Assembly (NCBI GenBank): GCA_038087035.1
Contig: CP051187.1
Location: 434,001 to 498,000, forward strand
DNA from: Gloeotrichia echinulata CP02
GTDB taxonomy: Bacteria; Cyanobacteriota; Cyanobacteriia; Cyanobacteriales; Nostocaceae
Direction of reading: 5' to 3'
DNA: 64,000 nt
Shown: positions 28,070-38,211 of the stretch, piece by piece
How the letters are laid out: each line of letters starts with the position of its first letter
Numbering within the stretch: position 1 is the first letter of the stretch
Translations under genes and position numbers: made by a program
Notes under the pieces: model-generated
Told to the model about the DNA's origin: nothing
What the model saw: the letters and a program-made list of their open reading frames with translations, nothing else
The model's database searches: none

Positions 28070-31000
28070 ATGCAGGCATTACCTCAGCTTTTCTGGCTAA
28101 GATGCTTAAGGTCAATCATTGATTTTTCGCCGTTGACGGTTACTCCTGAAACAATAGTGTCAGATGCGATCGCACTCATGGCGAATCTGGGCAAAAGTGC
28201 CTTGGTAGTTTCTGATGACCAGGTATTGGGCTGGTTGACAAACCAAGATGTTGTCAGGCTGGTAGCTAATCAGGTAGATTTCAGCATCGTGAAGATTTCT
28301 GAAGTTATGCATACCTCAAATATGACGCTGAAATTGGCGCAATTCACAGATATTTCGGCAATATTGTCGAGTTTGCGCCAGTGTGAGTTAGTTTTGTTAC
28401 TAGTTGTAGATGAACAGGAGCAACTAATTGGTACTGTGACTCCTGAAAGTATTTGTCAATTACTAGCACAGCCAGCAGGGTTAACGATGGGTGAAGCAGG
28501 AATAGGTGAATCAGGTTTAGCGGTAGTGACTCTTGACAATGCCTTTTGTACGGGGGAAACTGCTGAAGATATTCAAGCGTGTCGGCAGAGTGAAGAGCGC
28601 TTTCGTACTATCCTCGAACAAGCAACAGATGCCTTATTGCGGGAGAATGAACGGCGATTCCGGGCTATTTTTAACGGCGCATACCAGTTGACAGGGCTAC
28701 TAACACCAGAAGGAATTATACTAGAACTTAATCAGGCAGCAATAGACTTTTTGGGATTAAATCCACAAGCTTTAATTGGGTTGCCAATTTGGGAGACGCG
28801 ATCCTGGAGTAGAACCGAAACCCAGACCCAATTACAACAAGCGATCGCCCTCGCTGCTAGGGGAGAATTTGTCCGTTACGAAATGGATGTGATCAGTGCT
28901 AATAGCACAGTGCGAACTATTGACTTTTCCCTAAAGCCGATTGCCAACGAAACTGGTAAAGTGGTGCTGATAATTGCCGAAGGACGGGACATCAGTGAAC
29001 TTAAGCAAGCACAAGCAGCCTTGCAAGAAGCCAACATAGAACTAGAAAGGCGAGTAGCAGAGCGCACAGAGGCTTTAAAAGAAATTAATCGGCTATTAGT
29101 ATTTGAAATTGGCGATCGCCAACTAGCACAGGAGCAGCTATACCAATCCCAGCAAATGTTACAGTTAATCATGGACAATATCCCCCAGAGTATTTTCTGG
29201 AAGGATCGCAATTCAGTCTACCTGGGTTGTAATCGCAACTTTGCGCGGGATGCTGGTTGGGAAAATCCTGAAGATATTGTGGGCAAAACTGACTACGATT
29301 TTGGCTTGACAAAAGAACAGTCAGATGTGTATCGGCAATATGATGTCAGGGTAATGCAGACCAATACACCTCGATATCACATTATAGAAACCAAACGACT
29401 GGCAGATGGCAAACAAATTTGGTTAGATGTGAACAAAATCCCCCTGCATGATGACCAAGACCAGGTAGTGGGTGTTTTGGGTACTTATGAAGATATCACC
29501 GAGCGCAAGCTTGCACTAAAGGAGCTAGAAAAAAGTGAAGAACGCTTTCGCTTCTTGGCGGAATCTATCCCCCAACAAGTATGGATTTCTAGTGCCGATG
29601 GCCATGTAGAGTACGTTAACCAACGCACACTAGATTACTTTGCCTGTACCTTGGAAGATATCCAGGACAGGCAATGGCAGCAATGGCTACATCCAGAAGA
29701 TCAGGCGAAGAGCCAAGCATTATGGCAAACATCCCTGGCAACTGGTACACCTTTAGAAATAGAATATCGCTGTCTGAGAAGAACTGACAATACCTATCGC
29801 TGGCATCTGGTACGGGCATTACCCCTACAATATCACGAAGGTAATATTGTCAACTGGTTTGGCACAAACACCGACATTCACGACCGTGTGACAGCAGAAG
29901 TCGCCCTGCGAGAGAGTCAACAGTGGTATCAGAGCTTAACAGCCATCTCCCCTGTGGGGATTTTCCACACAGATGCAACCGGAAATTGTCTTTACGTCAA
30001 TGGTCACTGGTGCGAAATTGCTGGGATGACTCCAGAAGAAGCGGCTGGTAGTGGTTGGCTCAGTGCGATTCATCCTGAAGACCGAGAACGGATTCAGCAA
30101 CAGTGGTATGCAGCGACGGCAAAAAAGCTGCCATTCCGGGCTGAATATCGGTTTCAGCGTCCTGATGGGAGTGTTAGTTGGGTGATGGGTCAAGCAGTAG
30201 CAGAACTAGGAGACACAGGAGAAATCGTTGCTAACGTTGGCACGATCACCGATATTACAGACCGCAAACGCGCTGAAGAAGAACTCCGCCAAAATGAAGA
30301 ATATTTCCGGTTATTGGTTGAAGGTGTCAAAGACTATGCCATTTATCTGCTCGACCCAGAGGGATTAGTCATGAGTTGGAACTCTGGGGCAGAATGTATT
30401 AGTGGGTACAAGTCAGGAGAAATTATCGGGGAGAATTTTTCTCGCTTTTTCTTACCAGAAGATATTGCTAACGCTATACCCAATCAACACCTAGAGATAG
30501 CCAAGGTCAATGGTCGGTATGAATGTGAGAACATTTTAGTCCGCAAAGATGGCTCACGGTTTTGGGCAGATTGTATTTTAACCGCATTACGGGATGATAC
30601 AGGCAAGCTCCGGGGTTTCTCGAAAGTAACCCGCGATATTACCGAGCGGAAATTAGTCGAAGAGTCTTTGTTACGCCTGCGTAAAGCTATAGAAAGCACC
30701 AGCGATGCTGTGAGCATTGCTGACATTACAGGTCGGGTGATTTATGTCAATCCGGCATTTCATGAAGTATTTGATTACAGTTGTGAGCAAATGAATGCCT
30801 CTGGGGGTTCATCGGCTAATTTTAGACAACAAGAAGTATTTGCGACAGTATTTGAGACACTGCAAACAGGCGAGTCTTGGCGTGGTGAAGTGATGATGGC
30901 AACTCGTAGTGGTGGAATTGTACAAATTGAACTGCGTAGTGATGCCATAAAAGATGCCACAGGTAAGATAGTCTCCTTTGTGAGCATCTATACTGATATT

Positions 31001-32530
31001 ACACAGCGCAAATTGATTGAGGAAGGTTTACGACTGCGCGATCGGGCGATCGCTGCTAGTAGTAATGGAATTGTGATTGCTGATGCTACAATGTCAGACG
31101 GACCAATTATCTATGTCAATCCTGCCTTTGAGCAGATGACTGGCTACTCGTCTACTGAGGTCATTGGGCAAAACTTTCGCCTGCTTCCTGGTGCTGATAT
31201 TAATCAACTAGAGTTACAACAACTCAGTACTGCCATGCAACAAGGACAAGGCTGTACCCTAGTGTTTGAAAGCTACCGCAAAGATGGCACTCTATTTTGG
31301 AATGAGTTAAACATTTCCCCTGTTTATGACACCAATAATGGTGAACTCACTCACTACATCGGTATTCAAACCGATATAACTGAACGTAAGCAAGCAGAAA
31401 CATCTCTACTGGTGAGTCAACAGCGTCTGCAATATTTGCTGACTTCTAGCCCCGCTGTGATCTATAGTTGTCAGGCAAGCGGCAATTTTGACGCTACCTT
31501 TATGAGTGCTAATGTCAAAAACATGCTGGGCTATGAAGGGGAATATTTGATCAACAATCCTGGCCTGTGGTTGACTATTATCCACCCAGAAGATCGACCC
31601 CAGGTGTTGAATAAAATGTCACATGGAGTTGAGCAAGGGGAATACAAGGTAGAATACCGCTGGTTGCACCCAGATAATAACTATCGTTGGATCTATGACA
31701 AAGGTAAAATGGTTCGCGATGAGGGTGGGAACCCCATCGAATTTGTCGGTTACTTATCAGATATCACAGATCGTAAGCAATTAGAACAAGAACTCAGAGT
31801 CACCCTAGATAAAGAAAAAGAACTTAACGAACTTAAATCCCGCTTTATCTCCATGACTTCCCACGAATTCCGCACCCCGTTGAGTACTATTCTGTCCTCC
31901 TCGGAGTTGCTGGAACACTACCGTCACAGATGGACTGAGGAAAAACAACTTACTCACCTACATCGGATTCAAATCGCCGTCAAGCGCATGACGGAAATGT
32001 TAAGTGATGTTTTGTTTATTGGCAAGGCTGAAGCTGGAAAATTGGAGTATACACCCACTAATTTTGATTTGATTGAATACTGTCGCCAAATGGTGGCAGA
32101 AATAGAGATGAATGTCTCGAATCAACACCAGATTAGTTTTACGAGCAATTTTTCGTCTATACCCTGCTTTATGGATGAAAAATTACTGGGACATATTTTG
32201 AGTAATTTGCTCTCAAATGCTGTCAAATACTCTCCATCTGATAGCCTAATAAATTTGACTCTGACTTGCGTCGATGAACGAGCAATATTTGAAATTCAAG
32301 ACCAGGGAATTGGCATACCTCAAGAAGATCTACCGCGTCTGTTTGAGTCTTTTCATCGCGCCGGCAATGTTGGCAATATCATTGGGACTGGCTTAGGACT
32401 GGCAATTGTTAAAAAATGTCTAGAAGTACATCAAGGTACAATTGAGGTCAAGAGTACATTAGGTAAAAGTACAGTTTTTACAGTTACAATACCGTTAAAT
32501 AATCAAATACCATCTGAGGGACAAAAATGA
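28070..32530 (+). CDS. CBS-multiPAS sensor histidine kinase
   Basis: 1486 aa, no membrane segments seen. Residues 15-135 form a CBS pair (SDAIALMANLGKSALVVSDD; LIGTVTPESICQLL). Eight PAS/PAC units follow, countable from their ends: AEGRDISELK, TYEDITERK, TNTDIHDRV, TITDITDRK, VTRDITERK, IYTDITQRK, IQTDITERK and YLSDITDRK. The kinase core has FISMTSHEFRTPLSTI (phospho-His) and an ATPase domain with LSNLLSNAVKYSP, GIGIPQEDL and GTGLGLAI. Such proteins sense cytosolic ligands or redox through PAS, and CBS pairs often bind adenine nucleotides. The stop overlaps the next gene by 4 bp, so the REC-EAL protein is the probable phospho-transfer partner. Confidence 0.92.
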   Translation: MQALPQLFWLRCLRSIIDFSPLTVTPETIVSDAIALMANLGKSALVVSDDQVLGWLTNQDVVRLVANQVDFSIVKISEVMHTSNMTLKLAQFTDISAILSSLRQCELVLLLVVDEQEQLIGTVTPESICQLLAQPAGLTMGEAGIGESGLAVVTLDNAFCTGETAEDIQACRQSEERFRTILEQATDALLRENERRFRAIFNGAYQLTGLLTPEGIILELNQAAIDFLGLNPQALIGLPIWETRSWSRTETQTQLQQAIALAARGEFVRYEMDVISANSTVRTIDFSLKPIANETGKVVLIIAEGRDISELKQAQAALQEANIELERRVAERTEALKEINRLLVFEIGDRQLAQEQLYQSQQMLQLIMDNIPQSIFWKDRNSVYLGCNRNFARDAGWENPEDIVGKTDYDFGLTKEQSDVYRQYDVRVMQTNTPRYHIIETKRLADGKQIWLDVNKIPLHDDQDQVVGVLGTYEDITERKLALKELEKSEERFRFLAESIPQQVWISSADGHVEYVNQRTLDYFACTLEDIQDRQWQQWLHPEDQAKSQALWQTSLATGTPLEIEYRCLRRTDNTYRWHLVRALPLQYHEGNIVNWFGTNTDIHDRVTAEVALRESQQWYQSLTAISPVGIFHTDATGNCLYVNGHWCEIAGMTPEEAAGSGWLSAIHPEDRERIQQQWYAATAKKLPFRAEYRFQRPDGSVSWVMGQAVAELGDTGEIVANVGTITDITDRKRAEEELRQNEEYFRLLVEGVKDYAIYLLDPEGLVMSWNSGAECISGYKSGEIIGENFSRFFLPEDIANAIPNQHLEIAKVNGRYECENILVRKDGSRFWADCILTALRDDTGKLRGFSKVTRDITERKLVEESLLRLRKAIESTSDAVSIADITGRVIYVNPAFHEVFDYSCEQMNASGGSSANFRQQEVFATVFETLQTGESWRGEVMMATRSGGIVQIELRSDAIKDATGKIVSFVSIYTDITQRKLIEEGLRLRDRAIAASSNGIVIADATMSDGPIIYVNPAFEQMTGYSSTEVIGQNFRLLPGADINQLELQQLSTAMQQGQGCTLVFESYRKDGTLFWNELNISPVYDTNNGELTHYIGIQTDITERKQAETSLLVSQQRLQYLLTSSPAVIYSCQASGNFDATFMSANVKNMLGYEGEYLINNPGLWLTIIHPEDRPQVLNKMSHGVEQGEYKVEYRWLHPDNNYRWIYDKGKMVRDEGGNPIEFVGYLSDITDRKQLEQELRVTLDKEKELNELKSRFISMTSHEFRTPLSTILSSSELLEHYRHRWTEEKQLTHLHRIQIAVKRMTEMLSDVLFIGKAEAGKLEYTPTNFDLIEYCRQMVAEIEMNVSNQHQISFTSNFSSIPCFMDEKLLGHILSNLLSNAVKYSPSDSLINLTLTCVDERAIFEIQDQGIGIPQEDLPRLFESFHRAGNVGNIIGTGLGLAIVKKCLEVHQGTIEVKSTLGKSTVFTVTIPLNNQIPSEGQK

Positions 32531-33717
32531 CTAAAATTTTAGTAATTGAAGACGAAGAATTAGTTCGGGAAAACTTGTTGGATTTGCTGGAAGCTGAAAA
32601 CTTTGAAACAATTTCTGCTCCTAATGGTAGAATTGGCTTAGATTTAGCTGTTAGCGAAATTCCCGATTTAATTCTGTGCGACATGATGATGCCAGAAATT
32701 GACGGTTATGGAGTGCTAACAGCATTACGTCAAGAACCATCAACAGCAGCCATTCCCTTTATTTTTCTGACGGCTAAATCCGCCAAAGCCGATTTTCGTC
32801 AAGGTATGGATATGGGGGCTGATGACTATTTGACTAAGCCTTTCACTCGCGCTGAACTATTAAGTGCGATTATGAATCGCTTGGAAAGACAGGCCGCCTT
32901 AAAAAAATATTTGAAGGCACCAAATGAACATAAGAGTCTATCCCCAAAATTGCAATTACTAAAAATTGATTTAGAAAGGGTAGTCCAAAAAAATAATTTT
33001 CAAGAATTTGAATTGTATTATCAACCAATCGTTGCTATTGAATCTGGGCAAATAATAGCGGCTGAAAGTTTATTGTGTTGGCAAAATCCTGAGTTGGGTC
33101 TGATTTCTCTGACAGAATTTATTTCCTTAGCTGAATCTACGGGTTTAATATTCAGCATTGGTAAATGGATTCTACAAAGTGTATCTGAACAAATGAGAAG
33201 TTGGCAGCGAAATTTAAAATCTTTTTCGCTGGTTATTTCTGTAAATGTTTCCGAGATGGAATTTAATCATCCCGATTTAGTTAAGGGAATAGGGGAGATT
33301 TTAGCCAGCAATAAATTGGAGCCAAAGTATCTACAAATTGAAATCAGTGAAAGCATTATTATGCAAGACATCAATAGTGCGATCGCCAAGTTGAATGAAT
33401 TAAAATCCTTGGGGGTGAAAATCGCTATAGATGATTTTGGGATGGGAAATTCTTCTCTAATTTATTTGAAGAACTTACCCATTGATGCTATAAAAATCGG
33501 GCGATATTTTATCCACAATATTACCACCGACCCACAAAAATCTGCCAATACTCAAGCATTGATTCAAATGGCGCACAATTTAAATCTGCAGGTAGTAGCT
33601 GATGGTGTAGAAACAGAAGCAGAACTGTCTTTCCTGCACCAAAATAAATGTGATGCTATGCAAGGCTTGCTCTTAAGTCGTCCATTGTCACCAGGAGAAT
33701 TGGAAAATTTCTTTTAA
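32527..33717 (+). CDS. REC-EAL response regulator, possibly degenerate phosphodiesterase
   Basis: 396 aa. Receiver domain 1-125 (acidic IEDEE, phospho-acceptor Asp in LILCDMMMPEIDG, TKPF lysine). EAL domain about 150-395. EAL proteins hydrolyse c-di-GMP. Retained here: Glu of the signature (AESLLCW), Asn in SVNVSEM, Glu in IEISES, DDFG and QG. Altered: EAL reads ESL and its usual Arg is Cys; KID reads KIG; AEGVET reads ADGVET. These changes make weakened or lost catalysis plausible; the domain may instead act as a c-di-GMP-binding or protein-binding output. Translationally coupled to the multi-PAS kinase. Confidence 0.88.
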   Translation: MTKILVIEDEELVRENLLDLLEAENFETISAPNGRIGLDLAVSEIPDLILCDMMMPEIDGYGVLTALRQEPSTAAIPFIFLTAKSAKADFRQGMDMGADDYLTKPFTRAELLSAIMNRLERQAALKKYLKAPNEHKSLSPKLQLLKIDLERVVQKNNFQEFELYYQPIVAIESGQIIAAESLLCWQNPELGLISLTEFISLAESTGLIFSIGKWILQSVSEQMRSWQRNLKSFSLVISVNVSEMEFNHPDLVKGIGEILASNKLEPKYLQIEISESIIMQDINSAIAKLNELKSLGVKIAIDDFGMGNSSLIYLKNLPIDAIKIGRYFIHNITTDPQKSANTQALIQMAHNLNLQVVADGVETEAELSFLHQNKCDAMQGLLLSRPLSPGELENFF

Positions 33718-34074
33718 TTAAGAAATGCTTACTTATGTAATAATCCTTACCTAGGATGACAGAAGTTGTAATAAAATAAAGATGATTCCAATACTTGACT
33801 GAGTAATTACGGGATAGCGAACTCAAAATCCCAGAGTAGCTATCAGTAGTATTGCCGAACCAGCCAATTAATAAAAGCTCTGGCATTACTGAAGAAAAGA
33901 GAACTTAACTTAGCAATGCCATAAGCTAGTTGGGTATGTAGATTTGGCTGACTTAAATACCATTATGAACAGGTGATGTATGATCTTGTGTTAGGTTTTG
34001 GGTAGAACTTTCAGTATATTCTGTATAAGTTGTATACAAAGGCATAAACATTTGATATTTTGGTAGTATAAGGA
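33718..34074. other. Intergenic, nothing recognised
   Basis: A+T-rich 357-bp region between the REC-EAL gene and the NACHT gene. I see no gene, repeat family or clear hairpin. It probably contains the NACHT gene promoter; the ATG at 34075 is preceded by AAGGA with short spacing. Confidence 0.6.
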
Positions 34075-36381
34075 ATGGCAAAACGCTCATTACAGGTATC
34101 ATCCGAAGGGATTAGAAAAGCCAAACAGGCTTTTAAACGCAAAGGCTGGACACAAGAATATCTAGCTGCGGCTGTAGGTTTAGAAACTCGTCAGCCCATT
34201 TGGAAATTTTTTACCGGTAAGCCTATAGACCGTCACGCTTTCAATGAAATTTGCTTTATCCTAGAGCTAGACCCCACAGAAATCGCCGAAAAGTCGGGAC
34301 TGGATGAATCACCTCCAGATACACCTGCTAATTCGGTTGTAGATATTGATACCCTAGTACAAAAGCTGCGGTCGGCTCACCATGAGAAGATTCAAGCCCA
34401 GTGCGGAACCTTGCACATTTTGGATGTGGCTCGGCCTATCGACTTAAATGACCTTTATGTCGATGTCAATATTCTCGAAGAAATGGCCAGCAAGAGATGG
34501 TTGGAACTAAACCATTTACAAAAGTTAAAACCTCATGAATTTGACAGATTTGGCTTAGGTAAAGTCCTTCAAGAACGGGTTTGGGGACTAGAAGCAGTTG
34601 GCAAACATTCTAAGCTAATGGTGCTGGGAAAACCAGGCTCTGGTAAAACGACATTTTTACAATCAATTGCGATTAGTTGTAATCTAGGAACTTTTAAACC
34701 AGATTGTGTGCCCATTTTCGTCAGCCTGAAAAACTTTGCTGAAGATATTAGAGGGCGCACGCAAATTAGTTTATTAAATTACCTGCATGAATATTTTAAG
34801 AGCTTTGGCATTTCTGAGCAAGAAATGACCACAGTTTTTTCTCAGGGTAAAGCTTTGATTCTCCTAGATGGTTTAGATGAGGTTGGGGGCGAAGATTCGG
34901 ATGAAATTATCAAAAACATCCGATATTTTATTGATAATTATTACAGAAATAAGATAATTATTACCTGCCGCATTGCTGCTCAACATTACAAGTTTCAGGG
35001 TTTTACTGAAGTAGAAATTGCTGATTTAACCAAATTACAAATTGCGGCTTTTGCGAATAAATGGTTTTTGGCGGTAGCCAAAAATTCGCCAATTGCAGCA
35101 CAAGCTTTGGCACATAAGTTTATGCAAAAGCTAGATCTGGCTGAGAATTTGCAAATTCTCGAGTTGGCAACTACACCGATTTTGCTTAATCTTACCTGTT
35201 TATTGTTTCAATTTGCAGAAGATTTTCCCACTCAACGCTCTGAACTCTATAAACAAGGATTAGAACTATTACTGGTGCGCTGGGATGAAGCCAGGGGGAT
35301 TAAACGAGATCAAATTTATCGTGATTTGTCGTTACTGCATAAAATTAAGCTGCTGAGTTATGTAGCTGCGAGTACCTTTAGTCAAGGAAATTACTTGCTA
35401 CCAGAAGCTAAAATGCGGCAACTAATTGGCGAATATTTACGCCATCTTCCCCAGGGTATCACTGATGCAGATGCATTGGAAATTGAGAGTGGGGCTGTGT
35501 TAAAAGCAATTGAAGCCCAACATGGGTTATTAATTGAAAGGGCACGCGGAATTTATTCTTTCTCTCATTTGACTTTTCATGAGTATTTCACAGCACGAGA
35601 AATTGTTGCTAATGCGAATACCCAAACACTGCAAGAATTCGTCACTCACTTAAATGAAAAGCGTTGGCGAGAAGTTTTTTTACTCAGCGCCGGAATGTTG
35701 CAACCTGGTGATGATTTATTCCTGTTAATGAAGGAGCAGATTGATACTTTAGCGGCTAAAAATGCCAAATTACAAGATTATCTGCGGTGGTTGTGGCAAA
35801 AATCTCTTGCAGTTAATACCTCCTATCACCCAGCTAGTGTGCGTGGGTTTTACTTCACTATTGGTCTTCCCTCAGAACATCCTTTAGCCCGCAACCAAAA
35901 TTTGGCTATATCTTTAGATCATGGGTTAGCAGGTAATCTCGTTGTTGATTTAGGTTTGGATCTGGCTCTGACTCATGCTCTGGGAGTGAGTTTAGCCATG
36001 ACTGCTGATATATTCTTCCACAGGTTCTCAGCTTTAAATTTAGCTCTTGAGGTGGAACATCTGGTTGAGGATAAACCATCTTTACAAACATCCCTACAAG
36101 ACCTAAAAGACCAACTACCCTCGCCAAATCAAGGTAGAGAAGCATTAAAAATCTGGTGGCAAACGCATGGAGAAGCTTGGCAGGGGAAATTACGCACTAT
36201 AATGATTAGCGATCGCCAAATTGGTCATCTTTGGGAGTTTAATCCAGAAGACTGGCACTATCTGCAGCAGTACTGGGATGCTCACCAATTACTGCTAGAT
36301 TGCCTCAAGAGTGCTGCTAATGTCACTCCCCATGTGCGAAAGTCGATAGAGAATAGTTTGTTTTTAAGTAGTTCGCCGTAA
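34075..36381 (+). CDS. NACHT-domain STAND NTPase with N-terminal helix-turn-helix
   Basis: 768 aa. Residues 8-75 form a cI-like HTH (KAKQAFKRKGWTQEYLAAAV; RQPIWKFFTGKPIDRHAF), a domain often joined to NACHT in cyanobacteria. The NTPase core has Walker A G185-KPGSGKTT-193 and Walker B LILLDGLDE with Asp265/Asp268/Glu269, followed by the winged-helix region with YSFSHLTFHEYFTAREI near 500-520. The C-terminal 220 aa are helical with no recognised repeats. Bacterial NACHT proteins can be antiphage NLR-like sensors (bNACHT); others are thought regulatory. No effector nuclease or TIR domain is fused, so the output is unknown. The gene is flanked by its own intergenic regions and seems monocistronic. 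Confidence 0.88.
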   Translation: MAKRSLQVSSEGIRKAKQAFKRKGWTQEYLAAAVGLETRQPIWKFFTGKPIDRHAFNEICFILELDPTEIAEKSGLDESPPDTPANSVVDIDTLVQKLRSAHHEKIQAQCGTLHILDVARPIDLNDLYVDVNILEEMASKRWLELNHLQKLKPHEFDRFGLGKVLQERVWGLEAVGKHSKLMVLGKPGSGKTTFLQSIAISCNLGTFKPDCVPIFVSLKNFAEDIRGRTQISLLNYLHEYFKSFGISEQEMTTVFSQGKALILLDGLDEVGGEDSDEIIKNIRYFIDNYYRNKIIITCRIAAQHYKFQGFTEVEIADLTKLQIAAFANKWFLAVAKNSPIAAQALAHKFMQKLDLAENLQILELATTPILLNLTCLLFQFAEDFPTQRSELYKQGLELLLVRWDEARGIKRDQIYRDLSLLHKIKLLSYVAASTFSQGNYLLPEAKMRQLIGEYLRHLPQGITDADALEIESGAVLKAIEAQHGLLIERARGIYSFSHLTFHEYFTAREIVANANTQTLQEFVTHLNEKRWREVFLLSAGMLQPGDDLFLLMKEQIDTLAAKNAKLQDYLRWLWQKSLAVNTSYHPASVRGFYFTIGLPSEHPLARNQNLAISLDHGLAGNLVVDLGLDLALTHALGVSLAMTADIFFHRFSALNLALEVEHLVEDKPSLQTSLQDLKDQLPSPNQGREALKIWWQTHGEAWQGKLRTIMISDRQIGHLWEFNPEDWHYLQQYWDAHQLLLDCLKSAANVTPHVRKSIENSLFLSSSP

Positions 36382-36787
36382 ATAAGGTTTGTCATTGGTC
36401 ATTGCTCAAGATTTCAGGTATCTTTACCGTTTTCAAAGCTATTCTCAGTTAATTAGGACTTACGCAACTGTCATATTTTTTTCGCTCTGGTTGTCATCGC
36501 GCAGCGTGTCGCAGACAAGACCGGAGCGCTGGATAGCTCCGCTCTGGCGTCAAAAGTCAAGAGTCCAAAAACCCGGACTTTTGACACCTGACCCTTGACT
36601 CTTGAACTCCAAAACAGAAGATATAATGTGCGCGGAGAGTAGGTCTTGAGCTTATTAATTGAGAAAAATTTGATATAAAATTTTACCTCTATCTTTTGAT
36701 TGTAACATTTCTCTCGTTTGGCAGAAATAATCATGAAGCCTGCTTGATAGATTCTATACAGATCCGAATCTGTTTTTTGAGGCAATT
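36382..36787. other. Intergenic with an inverted repeat, no gene
   Basis: Around 36549-36605 TCAAAAGTCAAGAGTCC is followed by partial inverses (ACTTTTGACACC and CCTTGACTCTTGA), and CGCGCAGCGTGTCGCAGAC near 36497 is repeat-like. A 69-codon frame at 36389 consists mainly of this material and is not accepted. Confidence 0.55.
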
Positions 36788-37066
36788 ATGAATATTATTG
36801 CTTGGGTTATATTAGGGCTTTTGGCTGGTGCGATCGCCAAAGCTATTTATCCAGGTTATCAGGGTGGTGGTATACTCTCAACCATAATACTGGGTATTGT
36901 CGGTGCTTTTCTTGGTGGAACTTTATTTACATTAATCCGAACAGGAACCTTACAAATTACTGCTGCTGGTGCTGGTTTAAATATTCCTGGTCTAGTGGTT
37001 GCTATCATTGGTGCAGTGATTGCTATTTACCTATGGGGACTGTTAGCGCGCAGGAGTAATGCTTAG
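36788..37066 (+). CDS. GlsB/YeaQ/YmgE-family small membrane stress protein
   Basis: 92 aa with three hydrophobic, glycine-rich helices: IIAWVILGLLAGAIAKAI, then TIILGIVGAFLGGTLF, then VVAIIGAVIAIYLWGLL. The family is called transglycosylase-associated or GlsB-like and is stress-linked; molecular role is unclear. ATG at 36788 after TTTGAGGCAATT, a usable GAGG ribosome-binding site. Inner membrane. It lies 134 bp upstream of a manganese-catalase gene, which fits a stress context. Confidence 0.85.
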   Translation: MNIIAWVILGLLAGAIAKAIYPGYQGGGILSTIILGIVGAFLGGTLFTLIRTGTLQITAAGAGLNIPGLVVAIIGAVIAIYLWGLLARRSNA

Positions 37067-37200
37067 TTTCAGTTGTTAGCTAAAAAGCATGACATTCTCA
37101 ACATATTGGGTCAGTCTACGATTCACCAGTCCTAAATAAAACTGGTGAATAAAAAGATATTTTCTGCAATTAATCTATCAACAACATCCTGGTAAATAGC

Positions 37201-37893
37201 ATGTTTTTTCACAAAAAAGAACCAATTCATGTAGTCAAAATCGGTGAGCCTAACCCCCCGTTTGCCCAGTTACTTCTAGAGCAGTTTGGCGGCGCAACAG
37301 GAGAACTAACAGCGGCTTTACAATACTGGGTGCAATCTTTTCATGTCGAAAATTCTGGCATTAAAGACATGCTGCAAGATATTGCAATTGAGGAATTTGG
37401 ACATTTAGAGATGGTGGGTAAGCTCATCGAAGCCCATACCAAAAATGTCGATCAAACAGCGGCTTATAAAAGTACTCTGTTTGCTATCCGAGGAGTAGGA
37501 CCACACTTTTTAGATAGTCAAGGTAGTGCTTGGACTGCAAATTACTTGAATGAGGGTGGAGATGTAGTCCGTGATTTGAGAGCTAATATTGCATCTGAAG
37601 CTGGAGCGCGTCAAACTTATGAACAGTTAATTAAACTTGCAACTGACCAAGAAACTCAACAGACTTTGGTGCATCTTTTGACGCGAGAAATTTCTCACAC
37701 TCAGATGTTTATGAAGGCTTTAGATTCACTGGGTAAGTTGACAGATCCCATGTTCGGTAATATTAAGCCAGACGAAACTGTGGCTCTTTACTACCACCTA
37801 TCGACAAATGGAAATGGAAAGGATGAGCGTGGCCCTTGGAATTCTGAACCAACATTCAAATACATTGCTAACCCGCTAGAAAGTCGTGCTTAG
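37201..37893 (+). CDS. Manganese catalase (dimanganese, ferritin-like)
   Basis: 230 aa four-helix-bundle protein. The dimanganese ligands are all visible: Glu35 (GELTAALQYW), Glu65 and His68 (EEFGHLEM), Glu133 (ASEAGARQTYEQL), Glu163 and His166 (REISHTQMF). It converts hydrogen peroxide to water and oxygen in the cytosol without haem. Shorter than the longest KatN proteins because the C-terminal wrap is reduced. ATG at 37201 with GGTAAATAGC upstream, a weak ribosome-binding site. Part of a small stress group with the GlsB-like gene. Confidence 0.9.
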   Translation: MFFHKKEPIHVVKIGEPNPPFAQLLLEQFGGATGELTAALQYWVQSFHVENSGIKDMLQDIAIEEFGHLEMVGKLIEAHTKNVDQTAAYKSTLFAIRGVGPHFLDSQGSAWTANYLNEGGDVVRDLRANIASEAGARQTYEQLIKLATDQETQQTLVHLLTREISHTQMFMKALDSLGKLTDPMFGNIKPDETVALYYHLSTNGNGKDERGPWNSEPTFKYIANPLESRA

Positions 37894-38171
37894 GGACTGA
37901 CCAAAAAGCGAGACGCAAGCCCCTGGCTTTAGACATGGGGATAAGTGTAGGGGCGCAAGGCCTTGCGCCCCCGATGCGTGGTCTACTTAGCCTCAGATGA
38001 CGCACCCTCTTTACTGACAAATTACAGCAATTTTCAGCCCATAACCACAGATAATCGTAGGGGCGCAAGGCCTTGCGCCCCAGATGCGTGGTCTATTTAC
38101 CCCAAGTTGCTCCCCTATCGCTAAAATATTTAATATTTTTTAATATTGTTGAATCATAAGTCAGTAAGATG
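37894..38171. repeat. Two copies of the GGGGCGCAAGGCC palindrome, one inside a degraded TTACAG..ACCACA MITE
   Basis: Palindrome copies at 37950-37971 and 38060-38081, both followed by GATGCGTGGTCTA. The second is bounded by TTACAGCAATTTTCAG (38022) and an inverse of GGTAAATAGACCAC (ending about 38100), the termini also seen at 5435 and 60298. No gene. Confidence 0.75.
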
Positions 38172-38211
38172 AATGTATCAAGCCACGCATAAAGTCAACA
38201 AGGAATCAGGT

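Noticed and set aside
36389..36598. 69-codon frame after the NACHT gene
   Set aside because: Made of inverted-repeat DNA with no conserved features.
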